Origin: Paenibacillus sp. JNUCC32
GTDB taxonomy: Bacteria > Bacillota > Bacilli > Paenibacillales > Paenibacillaceae
Assembly (NCBI RefSeq): GCF_014863545.1
Contig: NZ_CP062260.1
Coordinates: forward strand, 868,001 to 932,000
DNA: 64,000 nucleotides
Direction of reading: 5' to 3'
Shown one piece after another: positions 1-9,753 of this stretch. The notes under the pieces are model-generated. The model was given only the letters and a program-made list of their open reading frames with translations. It was not told the origin of the DNA and ran no database searches. Position 1 is the stretch's first letter. Each line of letters starts with the position of its first letter. A program made the position numbers and the translations under genes.

Positions 1-1
1 C

Positions 2-610
2 CATTTTCTGTACAACACCTTGTCCTCGATCTCTTCCCTGGCGATCAAAGAAGGGGCTATGCAGGTGTACCAGATGGTCAATTATTTGGCCAAGTATTAC
101 CGAGTTTCGCTGAATAAAGGAAAGCGCATCATTCTGCTGGAGCAGGAAATCAATCTGGTGAAGAATTATGTCGCGATCCAGAAGATCCGGTTCCGGGACA
201 AGCTTCATATGCATTACGACCTGGATGAGCAGCTGTTCGGGAACACAACGATCAAGCTGATTCTGCAGCCGTTCATCGAGAACTGCATCAATCATGCCAT
301 TGGGGACGAATCGGGAATCAACATTAACGTGAAGCTCAGGCAGGAGGGAGACGACATCTTGCTCCAGGTCATCGACGACGGCATCGGAATGACCCCCGAA
401 CAGCTCGATCGCGCGCTGAGCAAATCGGATAATCTGTCTGGATATGGCGTGAAAAACGTGAATGACCGGATCAAACTGACCTACGGAGAGGAATATGGCG
501 TCAGCATCTTCAGCCGGCTCGGCATCGGAACCGCGGTGACCATTCGGATACCTGTAATCTCCGATAGGCATCCTGCAAACGAACAGTACCCGCAGCAGGC
601 GTTACCCTGA
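2..610 (+). CDS. Sensor histidine kinase, YesM family (C-terminal part; 5' end outside window)
   Basis: The window opens inside the phospho-acceptor segment: the first visible residues are HFLYNTL, the core of the NPHFLYNTL box of the His_kinase (PF06580) family. The HATPase_c domain follows, with an N-box (PFIENCINHA), a G1 box (DDGIGM) and a final GYGVKNVNDRI stretch typical of YesM/LytS-type kinases. About 200 residues are visible; the sensor and HAMP parts lie upstream. Such kinases sit in the membrane and phosphorylate an AraC-type response regulator controlling a nearby sugar ABC transporter. The next gene is a sugar-binding lipoprotein, which fits. Its regulator is not in the window. 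The identification is firm, the ligand unknown. Confidence 0.9.
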   Translation, partial: HFLYNTLSSISSLAIKEGAMQVYQMVNYLAKYYRVSLNKGKRIILLEQEINLVKNYVAIQKIRFRDKLHMHYDLDEQLFGNTTIKLILQPFIENCINHAIGDESGININVKLRQEGDDILLQVIDDGIGMTPEQLDRALSKSDNLSGYGVKNVNDRIKLTYGEEYGVSIFSRLGIGTAVTIRIPVISDRHPANEQYPQQALP

Positions 611-732
611 ATGAAAGACATTTTGCATCATGGATTGTAAGATTGCGTTATAGATCAATGAACTCCCGATTTTTACAATGATAGATATATTCGAGCACAT
701 GAATATGACGACCTTAGAAAGGGGTTCAGGGA

Positions 733-2346
733 ATGAAGAAACTAAAATTGATTCTGGCAGCAGCGCTCGTTATGACAACGCTTTCGGCTTGCGGCGGCAA
801 CCAGAAGGCGGCATCGGGCGGAGACAGCGGTACGAATGCGGACAGCAGCGCGCCGATCACGTTAACCTGGTTTGACCAAAACACGGGGGATGCCTTTACC
901 AATCCGGTCGCTAAAGTGATTACGGAAAAAACAGGCGTGACCGTCGAGATCCAGCAGCCTACGGGCAATCCGGTCGAGAAGCTGAATCTGATGCTGGCCA
1001 GCGGCGATCTTCCGGACGTTATTTTGATGAGTCGTGGAAGCGATATCATGAACAAGTATATTACCTCGGGCGCGGTGATCCCGCTGAATGACCTGATTGA
1101 AGAGCACGGACCGAATATCCAAAAAATGTACGGCGACACGCTCGCCAAAACGCGAAGCGAGGACGGCAACAATTATTATTTCTCCAACTGGTACGGCTTG
1201 GAGCAGTACCCGGTATTCGGCTTTATGATGCGCATGGACATCATGAAGGAGCTGGGCGTCGGCGATAAGGTGAATAACGGCGAGCCGTTTACCGCGGAGG
1301 AATTCGAAGAGCTGCTGGTTAAGTTCAAGGAGAAATATAAGGCCATCGACGGAAAAGAAAGCATTCCGATGACGCTCAACGGCGAGAATGTCGGAGCGGT
1401 GACCGGCAGCTTCAAGGGCATGTACGGCATGATGCCGTATTATGAAACGAACGGAGAGCTGAAGAAGGACGTCCGCGATCCGCGCTATCTCGAAATGGTC
1501 AAATTTCTGAATTCCCTTTACCGCAAAGGCCTGCTCGATAAAGAATGGGCAACGATGAAGACCAAGCAGTTCGAGCAGAAGCTCGGCAACGGCAACGTGT
1601 TTGCCACGGCGGAAGCGCTCTGGAATGTAGGCAATGCGAATGCGCTGCTCAAAACCGAGGCAGCCGATAAGGCCACGGAGGAAGAGCGTCAGTTCTACCA
1701 ATATAAAGTGCTGGCTCCGGGCGTGAAGCCGGAAGAGGCCACTTACGGACCGAAGAGCTCCCTGGGCTGGGACGGCGTCGCCATCAGCCGCTCCAACAAG
1801 GATCCGGTCCGGACGATGAAGCTGCTGGATTTCCTGGCCAGCGAGGAAGGCCAGTATCTGCTGATGTGGGGAGTAGAGGGCGAGCATTGGGACATGAAGG
1901 ACGGCAAGCATGTGCCAAGACAAGAAGTGCTGGACGCTTTCAAGAAGAATTGGGACGAAGCTTCCCGTACGACGGGCATTCGCAAGTGGACCTGGATGAT
2001 CAAGAACGGTCCCGGCGAGGACGGAACCCCGTATGACCTGATGGGCCGTTACCAGACCGATCCGGTCACGGATCTGGCGATCAAGAACCTGGCCGATACG
2101 TCGTTTGATACGGCACCGTACGATAACCTGGGTCCGGCTGGCGGAACGCCGGAAGCCATTATGGAAACGAAGGTGAACGACACCATCAATAAATATTTCC
2201 TGAAGATGGCCCTGTCGCCGTCCGAGGACCAAGTGGTGGAATCCTATAACCAGATGATGGCCGAGATCGAGGCGGCCGGCCTGGCCAAGCTGGAAAAGAT
2301 TTATACGGACAACTTCAACAAACGTCAAGAGCTGTGGGGCAAATAA
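733..2346 (+). CDS. Extracellular solute-binding lipoprotein, LplA/carbohydrate ABC type
   Basis: This 537-residue exported lipoprotein has a positively charged start, a hydrophobic stretch and the lipobox LSAC with the lipidated Cys at residue 20, followed by a Gly/Ser/Ala-rich linker. The mature part begins with a typical family-1 binding-protein motif (ITLTWFDQNTG) and has the length (about 500-560) of the large LplA-like binding proteins of Paenibacillus. It probably captures an oligosaccharide for an ABC importer. The ATG follows AAAGGGGTTCAGGGA. No permease genes are adjacent downstream, so partner permeases must lie upstream of the window or elsewhere. A strong terminator follows the gene. 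Substrate is not deducible, though the next gene is an alpha-galactosidase. Confidence 0.88.
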   Translation: MKKLKLILAAALVMTTLSACGGNQKAASGGDSGTNADSSAPITLTWFDQNTGDAFTNPVAKVITEKTGVTVEIQQPTGNPVEKLNLMLASGDLPDVILMSRGSDIMNKYITSGAVIPLNDLIEEHGPNIQKMYGDTLAKTRSEDGNNYYFSNWYGLEQYPVFGFMMRMDIMKELGVGDKVNNGEPFTAEEFEELLVKFKEKYKAIDGKESIPMTLNGENVGAVTGSFKGMYGMMPYYETNGELKKDVRDPRYLEMVKFLNSLYRKGLLDKEWATMKTKQFEQKLGNGNVFATAEALWNVGNANALLKTEAADKATEEERQFYQYKVLAPGVKPEEATYGPKSSLGWDGVAISRSNKDPVRTMKLLDFLASEEGQYLLMWGVEGEHWDMKDGKHVPRQEVLDAFKKNWDEASRTTGIRKWTWMIKNGPGEDGTPYDLMGRYQTDPVTDLAIKNLADTSFDTAPYDNLGPAGGTPEAIMETKVNDTINKYFLKMALSPSEDQVVESYNQMMAEIEAAGLAKLEKIYTDNFNKRQELWGK

Positions 2347-2356
2347 TCTGGCTAAA

Positions 2357-2397
2357 GGGAGTCAAAAGATGCTTCGTCTTTTGGCTCCCCTTTTTTT
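2357..2397 (+). terminator. Intrinsic terminator after the solute-binding protein gene
   Basis: A 13-bp stem (GGGAGTCAAAAGA pairing with TCTTTTGGCTCCC, one G-T pair) with a short loop is followed by a run of seven T. It begins about 10 bases after the stop codon and separates the binding protein from the GH36 gene. Confidence 0.85.
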
Positions 2398-2446
2398 CTT
2401 GAACAGGCAAAAACGATATCAACACGAATCGGAAGGATGATATTCT

Positions 2447-4558
2447 GTGACCATTCAATACCAAGAACAGTTTCGCGTGTTTGCGATACAAACCGATAAC
2501 AGCTCCTATCTGTTCGGCATCAACGACAGCGGCAACCTGCAGCATCTATACTGGGGAGAGTCCATCGCGATCGAAGACGCGGCGCCGCTGCTGCGGCCGA
2601 GATCGCACAGCTCGTTTGACGCGGAAGTCCATTCGGAGGTGGAGGAATACAGCTTCTGGGGCGGAGTCAAATACAGCGAGCCCAGCCTGAAGGTCCGCAT
2701 CCAAGATGGCGTCCGCGATTTGGCGGTTCGTTATGCCGGGCACCGCACGCTGCAGACGGAAGGCAGGGAGACGCTGATCATCGTTATGAAGGACGAAGCG
2801 TACCCGCTTGAAGTGGAGCTGTCCTACCGGGCGATTCCCGAGTGCGACCTGATCGAACGTTCGGCCCGGATCGTCAACCGCGGCGAGGCGGATATCGTGC
2901 TGGAGAACGCGCAATCCGCGGCATGGGTCATCCCCTATCTGGCGGATTACCGCCTCACGCACGTGACGGGAAAATGGTCCGGCGAATTTCAGCTGCGCAG
3001 CACCTTCCTCACCGAAGGAAAGAAGGTGCTGGAATCCCGCAGGGGTTTTACGGACAGCCATGTCAACCCGTGGTTTGCGATTGATGACGGACATGCCACG
3101 GAGTCGGCGGGGCAGGTCTGGTTCGGGGCGCTGGCCTGGAGCGGGAACTGGAAGATTACGGCCGAGCGGACGGTCTTCGATCATGTTCGGGTGACCGGAG
3201 GCATCAATGATTTCGACAGCGAGTGGGTGCTGGGAGCGGGAGAAGCCTTCGATACGCCCGGCTTCGTCGGGGGATACAGCAGCGGCGGCTTCGGCGGGAT
3301 GAGCCGGCGGCTGCACCGCTATCAGTATTCGGATGTCCTGCCGGGCCGCGAAACGAGACCGGTCTTGTATAACTCATGGGAAGCGACGTACTTCGATGTC
3401 AATGCCAAGGATCAAATGGCTTTGGCCGAAAGAGCCGCGCGTTTGGGCGTGGAATTGTTCGTCGTGGACGACGGGTGGTTCGGCGGGCGCAACCATGATC
3501 GCGCCGGGCTTGGCGATTGGTTCGTGAACCGGAAGAAGTTCCCGAACGGTCTCGGCGAGCTGATTGACAAGGTGCATGAGCTCGGCATGGATTTCGGCAT
3601 CTGGGTGGAGCCGGAGGCCGTCAATCCGGACAGCGACCTGTACCGGGAGCACCCGGATTGGGTGTACCATTTCGAGACGCGGGAGCGCTCGGAGCTTCGC
3701 AATCAGCTGCTGCTGAACATTTCGAAGCCGGAGGTTAAGGCTTACATTTTGCAGTTTATGACGGACCTGCTGGAGAAGCATGACATCAAGTTCATTAAAT
3801 GGGACATGAACCGGACCGTAACTGAACCCGGCATGAAGGACCATCCGCTTCACCGCCAGAAGGAGATCTGGATTCGCCATGTTCAGAGCCTGTACGAGAT
3901 TTGGGCGGAGCTGCGGCGCAAATTCCCGCATGTGGCGTTCGAAACCTGCGCCGGCGGCGGAGCGCGCATCGACCTTGGCATCTTCCGGTATGCCGACCAA
4001 TCCTGGCCGAGCGATAACACCGATGCCTTTGACCGCCTCAGCATTCAGGAGGGCTTCTCGTACGCGTATGCTCCGCGGATGATGACCTGCTGGGTGACGG
4101 AGTCGCCGACAGGGATGAATCGCAGACAGGTATCCCTGAAATACCGCTTCCACAGCGCCATGATGGGAACGCTCGGCATCGGCTCCAACCTGAATGAGTG
4201 GAGCGATGAGCGGATTGCGGAATCGGCCGAATATGTGGCGCAGTATAAATCCATTCGCCATCTGGTTCAGTTCGGCAGCCAGCATCGATTGGACTCGCTT
4301 CGGCATAAAGGCGTAACGGCCGTGCAGTACGGCAGCGAAGACGGCAGCGACAACGTGCTGTTTGCGTTCCTGCACAGCCAGAAGCTGGGCGAGCCGCTGC
4401 CGAGACTGCGGCTGACCGGGCTGCAAGCCGATCAGTCGTATGCCATTGAGGGGTTGGCCGGTACATGGAGCGGCAGGGCGCTCATGAACATCGGGATCGA
4501 GCTGCCGCTGCGCGGGGATTTCGACAGCTTGGCGTACCGGATTCAGAGACAGGGATGA
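2447..4558 (+). CDS. Alpha-galactosidase, glycoside hydrolase family 36
   Basis: This enzyme releases terminal alpha-galactose from raffinose-type oligosaccharides or galactomannan. The 703-residue length is close to Bacillus/Geobacillus GH36 enzymes (about 730). Visible motifs, in order: LYNSWEATYFD at the start of the TIM barrel, VVDDGWFGGRNHD, the nucleophile Asp in KWDMNR (residue about 453), the CAGGGARIDLG loop, and the acid/base Asp in WPSDNTDA (about 523). No signal peptide is seen, so it is probably cytoplasmic and acts on imported sugars. The GTG start is preceded by GGAAGGATGAT. It lies just downstream of a sugar-binding lipoprotein but beyond a terminator, so it is expressed by read-through or its own promoter. 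Confidence 0.95.
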   Translation: MTIQYQEQFRVFAIQTDNSSYLFGINDSGNLQHLYWGESIAIEDAAPLLRPRSHSSFDAEVHSEVEEYSFWGGVKYSEPSLKVRIQDGVRDLAVRYAGHRTLQTEGRETLIIVMKDEAYPLEVELSYRAIPECDLIERSARIVNRGEADIVLENAQSAAWVIPYLADYRLTHVTGKWSGEFQLRSTFLTEGKKVLESRRGFTDSHVNPWFAIDDGHATESAGQVWFGALAWSGNWKITAERTVFDHVRVTGGINDFDSEWVLGAGEAFDTPGFVGGYSSGGFGGMSRRLHRYQYSDVLPGRETRPVLYNSWEATYFDVNAKDQMALAERAARLGVELFVVDDGWFGGRNHDRAGLGDWFVNRKKFPNGLGELIDKVHELGMDFGIWVEPEAVNPDSDLYREHPDWVYHFETRERSELRNQLLLNISKPEVKAYILQFMTDLLEKHDIKFIKWDMNRTVTEPGMKDHPLHRQKEIWIRHVQSLYEIWAELRRKFPHVAFETCAGGGARIDLGIFRYADQSWPSDNTDAFDRLSIQEGFSYAYAPRMMTCWVTESPTGMNRRQVSLKYRFHSAMMGTLGIGSNLNEWSDERIAESAEYVAQYKSIRHLVQFGSQHRLDSLRHKGVTAVQYGSEDGSDNVLFAFLHSQKLGEPLPRLRLTGLQADQSYAIEGLAGTWSGRALMNIGIELPLRGDFDSLAYRIQRQG

Positions 4559-4570
4559 GATGAAATAGAA

Positions 4571-4606
4571 GAGCGTCGTATTGCCTTTCGCGATACGACG
4601 CTCTTT
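4571..4606 (+). terminator. Intrinsic terminator after the GH36 gene
   Basis: An 11-bp perfect stem (GAGCGTCGTAT with ATACGACGCTC) closes an 11-base loop and is followed by only TTT, so termination may be partial. It lies 12 bases past the GH36 stop codon. Confidence 0.7.
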
Positions 4607-4691
4607 GCGGTTGAACTATACAATGTATAAGTATTACCCATATTGGATTCTCTGTTTTAGGAAATGGGTCCATGTTCTATTTATTGTCATG

Positions 4692-5180
4692 CTAGCCCTC
4701 TATCGTAAATTCCATTTCCTTTTTGGAATCCGATATGCCGTCAAGAATGACGACAGTCCAAACGTTGTTTACATCGGAGTAGTGTATAGACTTAATGAAA
4801 GGTACTTCAATTTGATCAAAATGCTCCAATGTCATAACGATTACTTCTTGTTGACCGAATTTGGAAGATTTAGGACGTTCGATTGTCAGGATATCTATGT
4901 CTTTAGCTGAAGCTTGAGCTGGATAGGAGGTTTCGATACCTCCGTCAATTTCGATCGAAACTTGTTGTCCTAACTCTATTTTTCTTTTGGTTCTGATCCA
5001 TATTGCGTCGTTCAAATCTGATTTTTCATCATAACGGGTTACCAAAATCCTACCCTCTTCTTTTTGAACGACGTACCCTACATATTTATTCACAGGCTCG
5101 TCTTTTTCTTTGCTGTTATTGCTGCATCCACAAATAATAATGGCAAACATGACTAGACAGTGTATGAATTTGTTAATCAT
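4692..5180 (-). CDS. Small DUF3221-like (YobA-type) lipoprotein
   Basis: This predicted lipoprotein of about 162 residues has a short signal peptide ending in a lipobox-like IICGC. The ATG used here (5180) follows GGGAGGAAATC; a longer reading from 5213 would place extra residues before the signal peptide and is less likely. The mature part begins GYVVQKEEGRILV, which resembles the DUF3221 (YobA) family of small exported proteins in Bacillales. The likely fold is a small beta-barrel; function unknown. Codon use is more AT-rich than its neighbours. It stands alone between the GH36 gene and the AraC gene, transcribed against the former. Confidence 0.72.
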   Translation of the reverse strand: MINKFIHCLVMFAIIICGCSNNSKEKDEPVNKYVGYVVQKEEGRILVTRYDEKSDLNDAIWIRTKRKIELGQQVSIEIDGGIETSYPAQASAKDIDILTIERPKSSKFGQQEVIVMTLEHFDQIEVPFIKSIHYSDVNNVWTVVILDGISDSKKEMEFTIEG

Positions 5181-5258
5181 GATTTCCTCCCAATCGAAAA
5201 ATAGTGTGCTCAATCGAACGAAAGGTTGGGTTCAGTATAAGGAAATAACCAGGAAATC

Positions 5259-6152
5259 CTACCCTTTCCGGGTATCTCGGTATTCGGAAGGGGATTTCCC
5301 CATGATTTTTTTGAACAGCCGCGAGAAGTAGTAGGGATCCTGGAAGCCGAGACGGTGGCTGATCTCCTTGACGCTCTCGCCGGTCAGGTCCAGATGCTGG
5401 CAGGCCCGCTGGATTTTGAGCCGCAGATAGTAATCGATGGGGGAGTAGCCCGTCGCTTCCTTGAACCGGAAGGTGAAGTGCGGTATGGACAGATTGGCGT
5501 AGGCCGCCAGCTCCTTCAAGCTCACATGGCCCTCCAGATGCTCGGTCATGAACCGAAGCGTCTGTTCCATGTCATGTTTGTTGTGCTGGTGTTGCCCCCG
5601 CTGCGGTTGGAGCCGGGCGAGGCGGATGATGGCCGCCAAGTGGCCGGCGAGCTGCGAGACATGGATGATATGGTTCAGCGTATATCCTTTTTGCAGCAGC
5701 TCGTAACTTTCCTGAAACAGCTCCGCGATGCTCCTTGACTGGTCGACCGGAACGATGGCGGGTTCGGCTGCGCCGGTAAAGCCCTCGAACAATAAACCTG
5801 CATGCGCCCCCTTCATATGCCACCAGTAAATGCTCCAGGGATGAAACTCCGATGAAGCATATTCATGCGGCGTATCCGGCGGAATGACAACCGCCTGCCC
5901 CTTGAGCAGAGAATAGGTTTTGCCGCCGTTCAACCGGTACCAGCCTTCCCCCTCCACGCAGTAGATTAAGATGTACGCACCGCTGCCTTCCGGGCGTTCC
6001 CGGTAGTGGTGAAGCGCACGCGGAAAGTACCCGACGTCGGTTACGTGCAGTGGTTCCACAAGCGGATGCCGGGCAGCCTCTTTCATAATATGATCCGGGA
6101 GGACAATGATTTTCTGGGACTCGAATCCGTCTGGTTTTCGTATGGTATCCAT
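5259..6152 (-). CDS. AraC family transcriptional regulator (cupin plus AraC HTH)
   Basis: A 297-residue regulator. The N-terminal half is an AraC-type cupin ligand-binding domain (motifs GEGWYRLNGG and VIPPDTPHEY). The C-terminal hundred residues contain two helix-turn-helices: LKELAAYANLSIPHFTFRFK, then VKEISHRLGFQDPYYFSRLF with the classic GFQDPYYFSRLFKK signature. It probably senses a sugar and activates transcription. It is divergent from the DUF5107/TPR gene, with 168 bases between their starts, so it most likely controls that gene and the epimerase-like gene behind it. Ligand unknown. Confidence 0.92.
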   Translation of the reverse strand: MDTIRKPDGFESQKIIVLPDHIMKEAARHPLVEPLHVTDVGYFPRALHHYRERPEGSGAYILIYCVEGEGWYRLNGGKTYSLLKGQAVVIPPDTPHEYASSEFHPWSIYWWHMKGAHAGLLFEGFTGAAEPAIVPVDQSRSIAELFQESYELLQKGYTLNHIIHVSQLAGHLAAIIRLARLQPQRGQHQHNKHDMEQTLRFMTEHLEGHVSLKELAAYANLSIPHFTFRFKEATGYSPIDYYLRLKIQRACQHLDLTGESVKEISHRLGFQDPYYFSRLFKKIMGKSPSEYRDTRKG

Positions 6153-6320
6153 AGCTTTACTATGAATCGGAACGGAATTGTTGTCAACCGGATGGAGCGC
6201 CCAATAATCAGAATATAATCCATCATCAACATGATATCGTCAATGGCTCTTCGGCAGGCCGGCTTATAAGATAGAGACATAACGCAGCCAACGCGGATGC
6301 TAATGGAGGGAAGACGACTC

Positions 6321-9300
6321 ATGACAAAACAACGGCAAGTGAGCGTACGGGAAGAGACCGTGGAGATTCCCACGTATGAAGTGGGGAAGCCGGACCTGAA
6401 CCCGATGTTTTTGGAGAAACGGGTGTATCAGGGGAGCTCGGGGCGTGTCTATCCGCTGCCGGTCATCGATAAAATTTACGATGAGAAAGTAGTAAAGCCC
6501 TACCGGATCATTTTCCTTGAAAATGAGTACGTGCAGATTCAGATCATGCCGCAGATTGGCGGCCGGATCTACCGGGCCATCGATAAAACCAACAACTATG
6601 ATTTTGTATACCACAATCAAGTGATCAAGCCGGCTTTGGTTGGCCTTGCGGGTCCATGGATATCCGGGGGAATCGAGTTCAACTGGCCGCAGCATCACCG
6701 TCCGAACACCTATGGCGAGGTGGAGTGGAGTCTAACGGATCACCCGGACGGCAGCAAGACGGTATGGGTCGGCGAGATCGACCGGATGTACGGCACGAAG
6801 GTGTCTACCGGCTTCACGCTGTATCCGGGCAAGGCGTATCTTGAAATTCACGCGCAAATGTACAATCGGACTTCGGAGCCGCAGACCTTTCTGTGGTGGG
6901 CGAATCCGGCCGTAGCGGTCAACGATCATACCCAATCCGTATTTCCGCCGGACGTTCATGCGGTGTTCGATCATGGGAAGCGGGACGTGTCCAAATTCCC
7001 GATCGCAACCGGCACGTACTATAAGCAGGACTATTCGGCGGGCGTCGATATTTCCATGTACCGCAACATTCCCGTTCCGACCTCCTATATGGCTTATCAT
7101 TCGGATTACGATTTCGTCGGCGGATATGACCATGGCTTGAAAGCGGGGATTCTGCATGTCGCCAATAAACATATATCTCCCGGCAAAAAACAGTGGACGT
7201 GGGGGCACGGCGAATTCGGCCAGGCCTGGGATCGCAACCTGACCGACGAAGACGGTCCGTACATCGAGCTCATGACCGGCGTGTATACCGATAACCAGCC
7301 CGATTTCACCTGGCTGGCGCCGTATGAGGAGAAAAGCTTCAAGCAGTACTTCATGCCCTATAAAGACATTGGGCTCGTGAAGAATGCGTCCATTGACGCC
7401 GCCGTGAATCTCGAAGTCCACGGCCGCAACGCCGTCGTACATGCTTATGCAACCTCGGTTATCGAAGAGGCTCGCATTCTGGTGACCGGAGCGGGAAGCA
7501 TCTGCTTGGATCGAAAGGTCAAGCTGTCGCCGGCCGACACCTTCCAGGCCGAGATCGAACTTGCCTCAGGTATGAGGGAGGAAGATGTACGGGTCGCGGT
7601 ACTCGCTGCGGACGGCAGAGAGCTGGTCGCTTACCAGCCCAAGCCGCGTACCTTGGAGCGAACGCCGGCCCCGGCTACGGCGATTGGCAAGCCGGAGGAA
7701 CTGAAGAATACCGAAGCGTTGTTCTTGGCTGGGCAGCATCTGGAGCAGTACCGGCACGCAACCTATGAACCGGAAGCCTATTATGTGGAAGGTCTAAGGC
7801 GCGATGCGGGAGATGCAAGGCTGAACAATGCCTATGGTTTGCTCCTGCTGCGCAGAGGGTGCTTTACGCAGAGTGAGGTTTATTTTAGAAAAGCGATCGA
7901 AACCTTGACCCGACATAACGCCCGGCCCTATGACAGCGAACCGTTCTATCATTTGGGGAAAGCCTTGAAGTGGCAGGGCCGTTTGGATGAAGCGTACGCT
8001 TATCTGTACAAATCGGTCTGGTCGGGGGCATGGCAAGGGGCGGGATATCTGGCTTTGGCCCAGATTGCCTGCGGGAAGGGGGAATATGAGGAAGCGTTCG
8101 AGCTGATCGAACGATCCCTGGCTGCCCAGTACCGTAATTATAAGGCGCGGCATCTCAAGAGTATCGTCTTAAGAAAGCTGGGACGCTTGGCGGATGCGGC
8201 ATCATGGCTTGAGGAAACGCTCAAGCTGGATCCCATGGATGCGGGCGCGATGAACGAGCAGGCAGCCGTATATCAAGAACTGAAGCAAGAGGACAAGAGC
8301 CGGCATGTCTACGAATCGCTTGTCCAGCGCCTGCGCGATAATCCGCACCATTATATTGCCATAGCTCAGGACTATGCGGATGCAGGCCAATATGGCGACG
8401 CTTTGGATGTGCTGCAGCGCATCGAACGCCTTACGGCATCAGCCGTCTATCCGATGGTTTATTACTACCAAGGCAGTGCACTCATGAAGATGAACCGGGC
8501 GGAAGAGGCATCCGCTTGCTACCGATTGGCTTCGGAGGCCGATCCCTCGTACTGCTTCCCGAATTCCCTGCATGACTACGTGACGTTAAAGCAGGCGCTC
8601 AGCGTACAGCCGCAGGATGCGAAGGCGTTGTACTACTTAGGGAATCTGCTGTACGACAAGAAGCGCTGCGAGGAGGCCATAAGCAGCTGGGAAGCTTCGG
8701 TTGCTTTGGATGGCAGCTTCGCTACGCCGCATCGGAATCTGGCGCTCGCTTACTATAACAAGAGGCAGGACCACGATAAAGCATTGTCATCCCTGCAAAC
8801 CGCTTTCTCGCTGAATCCGGCGGATGCCAGGATCTTCTACGAGCTTGACCAATTGTATAAAAAGCTCGGTCATGCTCCGGCTGATCGCTTGAAAGCGATG
8901 GAGGAGCACTTGGAGCTGGTCGAGCAGCGGGATGATGTATATCTGGAATATTTGACGCTGCACAATACGCTGAATCGTTATGAAGAGGCGCTCGGATTGA
9001 TTCTGAAACGCAACTTTCACCCTTGGGAAGGCGGCGAGGGCAAGGTGCCGGCCCAGTATGTATTGGCCCGCGTGGAGCTAGCGAAGCAGCTGCTTCAGGA
9101 TCGCCGCTATGAGGAAGCCGTAGAGCAGCTGCTTGCTGCCAAGCAATATCCGCTCAACATCAATGAAGGGAAGCTGACGGGAGCGCAGGAGAATAACATC
9201 GATTATTACTTGGGCTGCGCATACGAGGGGCTGAGCTTGTCCGAAGAGGCGGAGGCGTGCTTCCTGAAAGCTTCGGAGGGGCTGGATGAGCCGACCAGCG

Positions 9301-9659
9301 CGATGTATTACAACGATCAGCCGCCGCACATGATTTTTTATCAAGGGGCCGCGCTGCATAGGCTGGGCCGGGAGAATGAAGCCCGCAGCCGGTTTAACAA
9401 GCTGATCGATTACGGGGAGAAGCATATATTCGAGCCTCAGAGCATTGATTACTTTGCCGTATCGCTTCCGGACTTCCTGGTGTTTGATGAAGATCTGGAC
9501 CGAAGGAACGAAATTCATTGCCGCTATATGATGGGGCTCGGTCATCTTGGACTTGGTGACCGGCAGTCCGCGGAAACCCTGTTCCGCGAGGTGCTGCAGC
9601 TGGAGTCTCACCATCAAGGAGCTGCGCTGCATTTGGCGCTTTGCAAGACGTTGGTGTAA
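6321..9659 (+). CDS. DUF5107 domain protein with C-terminal TPR repeats
   Basis: A very long protein (1112 residues from the ATG at 6321, preceded by GGAGGG about ten bases upstream; an in-frame ATG at 6297 lacks a good RBS). The first 350 residues match the DUF5107 domain, a beta-rich region with the aldose-epimerase/galactose-mutarotase look (GGRIYRAIDKTNNYDF, WISGGIEFNWPQHHRP, WGHGEFGQAWDR). From about residue 470 onward there are many tetratricopeptide repeats (for example ALYYLGNLLYDKKRCEEAI). No signal peptide or membrane segment is visible, so it is probably cytoplasmic. Proteins of this architecture occur in sugar-use loci of Paenibacillus and actinobacteria, but their biochemical role is not established. 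The epimerase-like gene follows 94 bases later. Confidence 0.85.
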   Translation: MTKQRQVSVREETVEIPTYEVGKPDLNPMFLEKRVYQGSSGRVYPLPVIDKIYDEKVVKPYRIIFLENEYVQIQIMPQIGGRIYRAIDKTNNYDFVYHNQVIKPALVGLAGPWISGGIEFNWPQHHRPNTYGEVEWSLTDHPDGSKTVWVGEIDRMYGTKVSTGFTLYPGKAYLEIHAQMYNRTSEPQTFLWWANPAVAVNDHTQSVFPPDVHAVFDHGKRDVSKFPIATGTYYKQDYSAGVDISMYRNIPVPTSYMAYHSDYDFVGGYDHGLKAGILHVANKHISPGKKQWTWGHGEFGQAWDRNLTDEDGPYIELMTGVYTDNQPDFTWLAPYEEKSFKQYFMPYKDIGLVKNASIDAAVNLEVHGRNAVVHAYATSVIEEARILVTGAGSICLDRKVKLSPADTFQAEIELASGMREEDVRVAVLAADGRELVAYQPKPRTLERTPAPATAIGKPEELKNTEALFLAGQHLEQYRHATYEPEAYYVEGLRRDAGDARLNNAYGLLLLRRGCFTQSEVYFRKAIETLTRHNARPYDSEPFYHLGKALKWQGRLDEAYAYLYKSVWSGAWQGAGYLALAQIACGKGEYEEAFELIERSLAAQYRNYKARHLKSIVLRKLGRLADAASWLEETLKLDPMDAGAMNEQAAVYQELKQEDKSRHVYESLVQRLRDNPHHYIAIAQDYADAGQYGDALDVLQRIERLTASAVYPMVYYYQGSALMKMNRAEEASACYRLASEADPSYCFPNSLHDYVTLKQALSVQPQDAKALYYLGNLLYDKKRCEEAISSWEASVALDGSFATPHRNLALAYYNKRQDHDKALSSLQTAFSLNPADARIFYELDQLYKKLGHAPADRLKAMEEHLELVEQRDDVYLEYLTLHNTLNRYEEALGLILKRNFHPWEGGEGKVPAQYVLARVELAKQLLQDRRYEEAVEQLLAAKQYPLNINEGKLTGAQENNIDYYLGCAYEGLSLSEEAEACFLKASEGLDEPTSAMYYNDQPPHMIFYQGAALHRLGRENEARSRFNKLIDYGEKHIFEPQSIDYFAVSLPDFLVFDEDLDRRNEIHCRYMMGLGHLGLGDRQSAETLFREVLQLESHHQGAALHLALCKTLV

Positions 9660-9673
9660 GAGATTGACACTTC

Positions 9674-9708
9674 ATTCTCAAGGGCCGTTACGAACGGTCC
9701 TTGAGAAT
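9674..9708 (+). terminator. Strong hairpin between DUF5107 and epimerase-like genes
   Basis: ATTCTCAAGGGCCGTT pairs with AACGGTCCTTGAGAAT around a 3-base loop (16-bp stem, one mismatch of G-T type). Only TTT follows, so it may act as a partial terminator or as an mRNA-stabilising processing hairpin within an operon. Confidence 0.55.
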
Positions 9709-9753
9709 TTGTGCATTCCGGGTGATGCGTTGACTAAACGGAGGGGGATGACG

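Noticed and set aside
862..2328. Long minus-strand frame opposite the solute-binding protein
   Set aside because: It is a reading-frame shadow: the plus-strand gene has a signal peptide, lipobox and RBS, while the opposite frame has none.
2408..2421. Possible cre before the GH36 gene
   Set aside because: CAAAAACGATATCA misses both bases of the leading TG; two mismatches at conserved positions are too weak.
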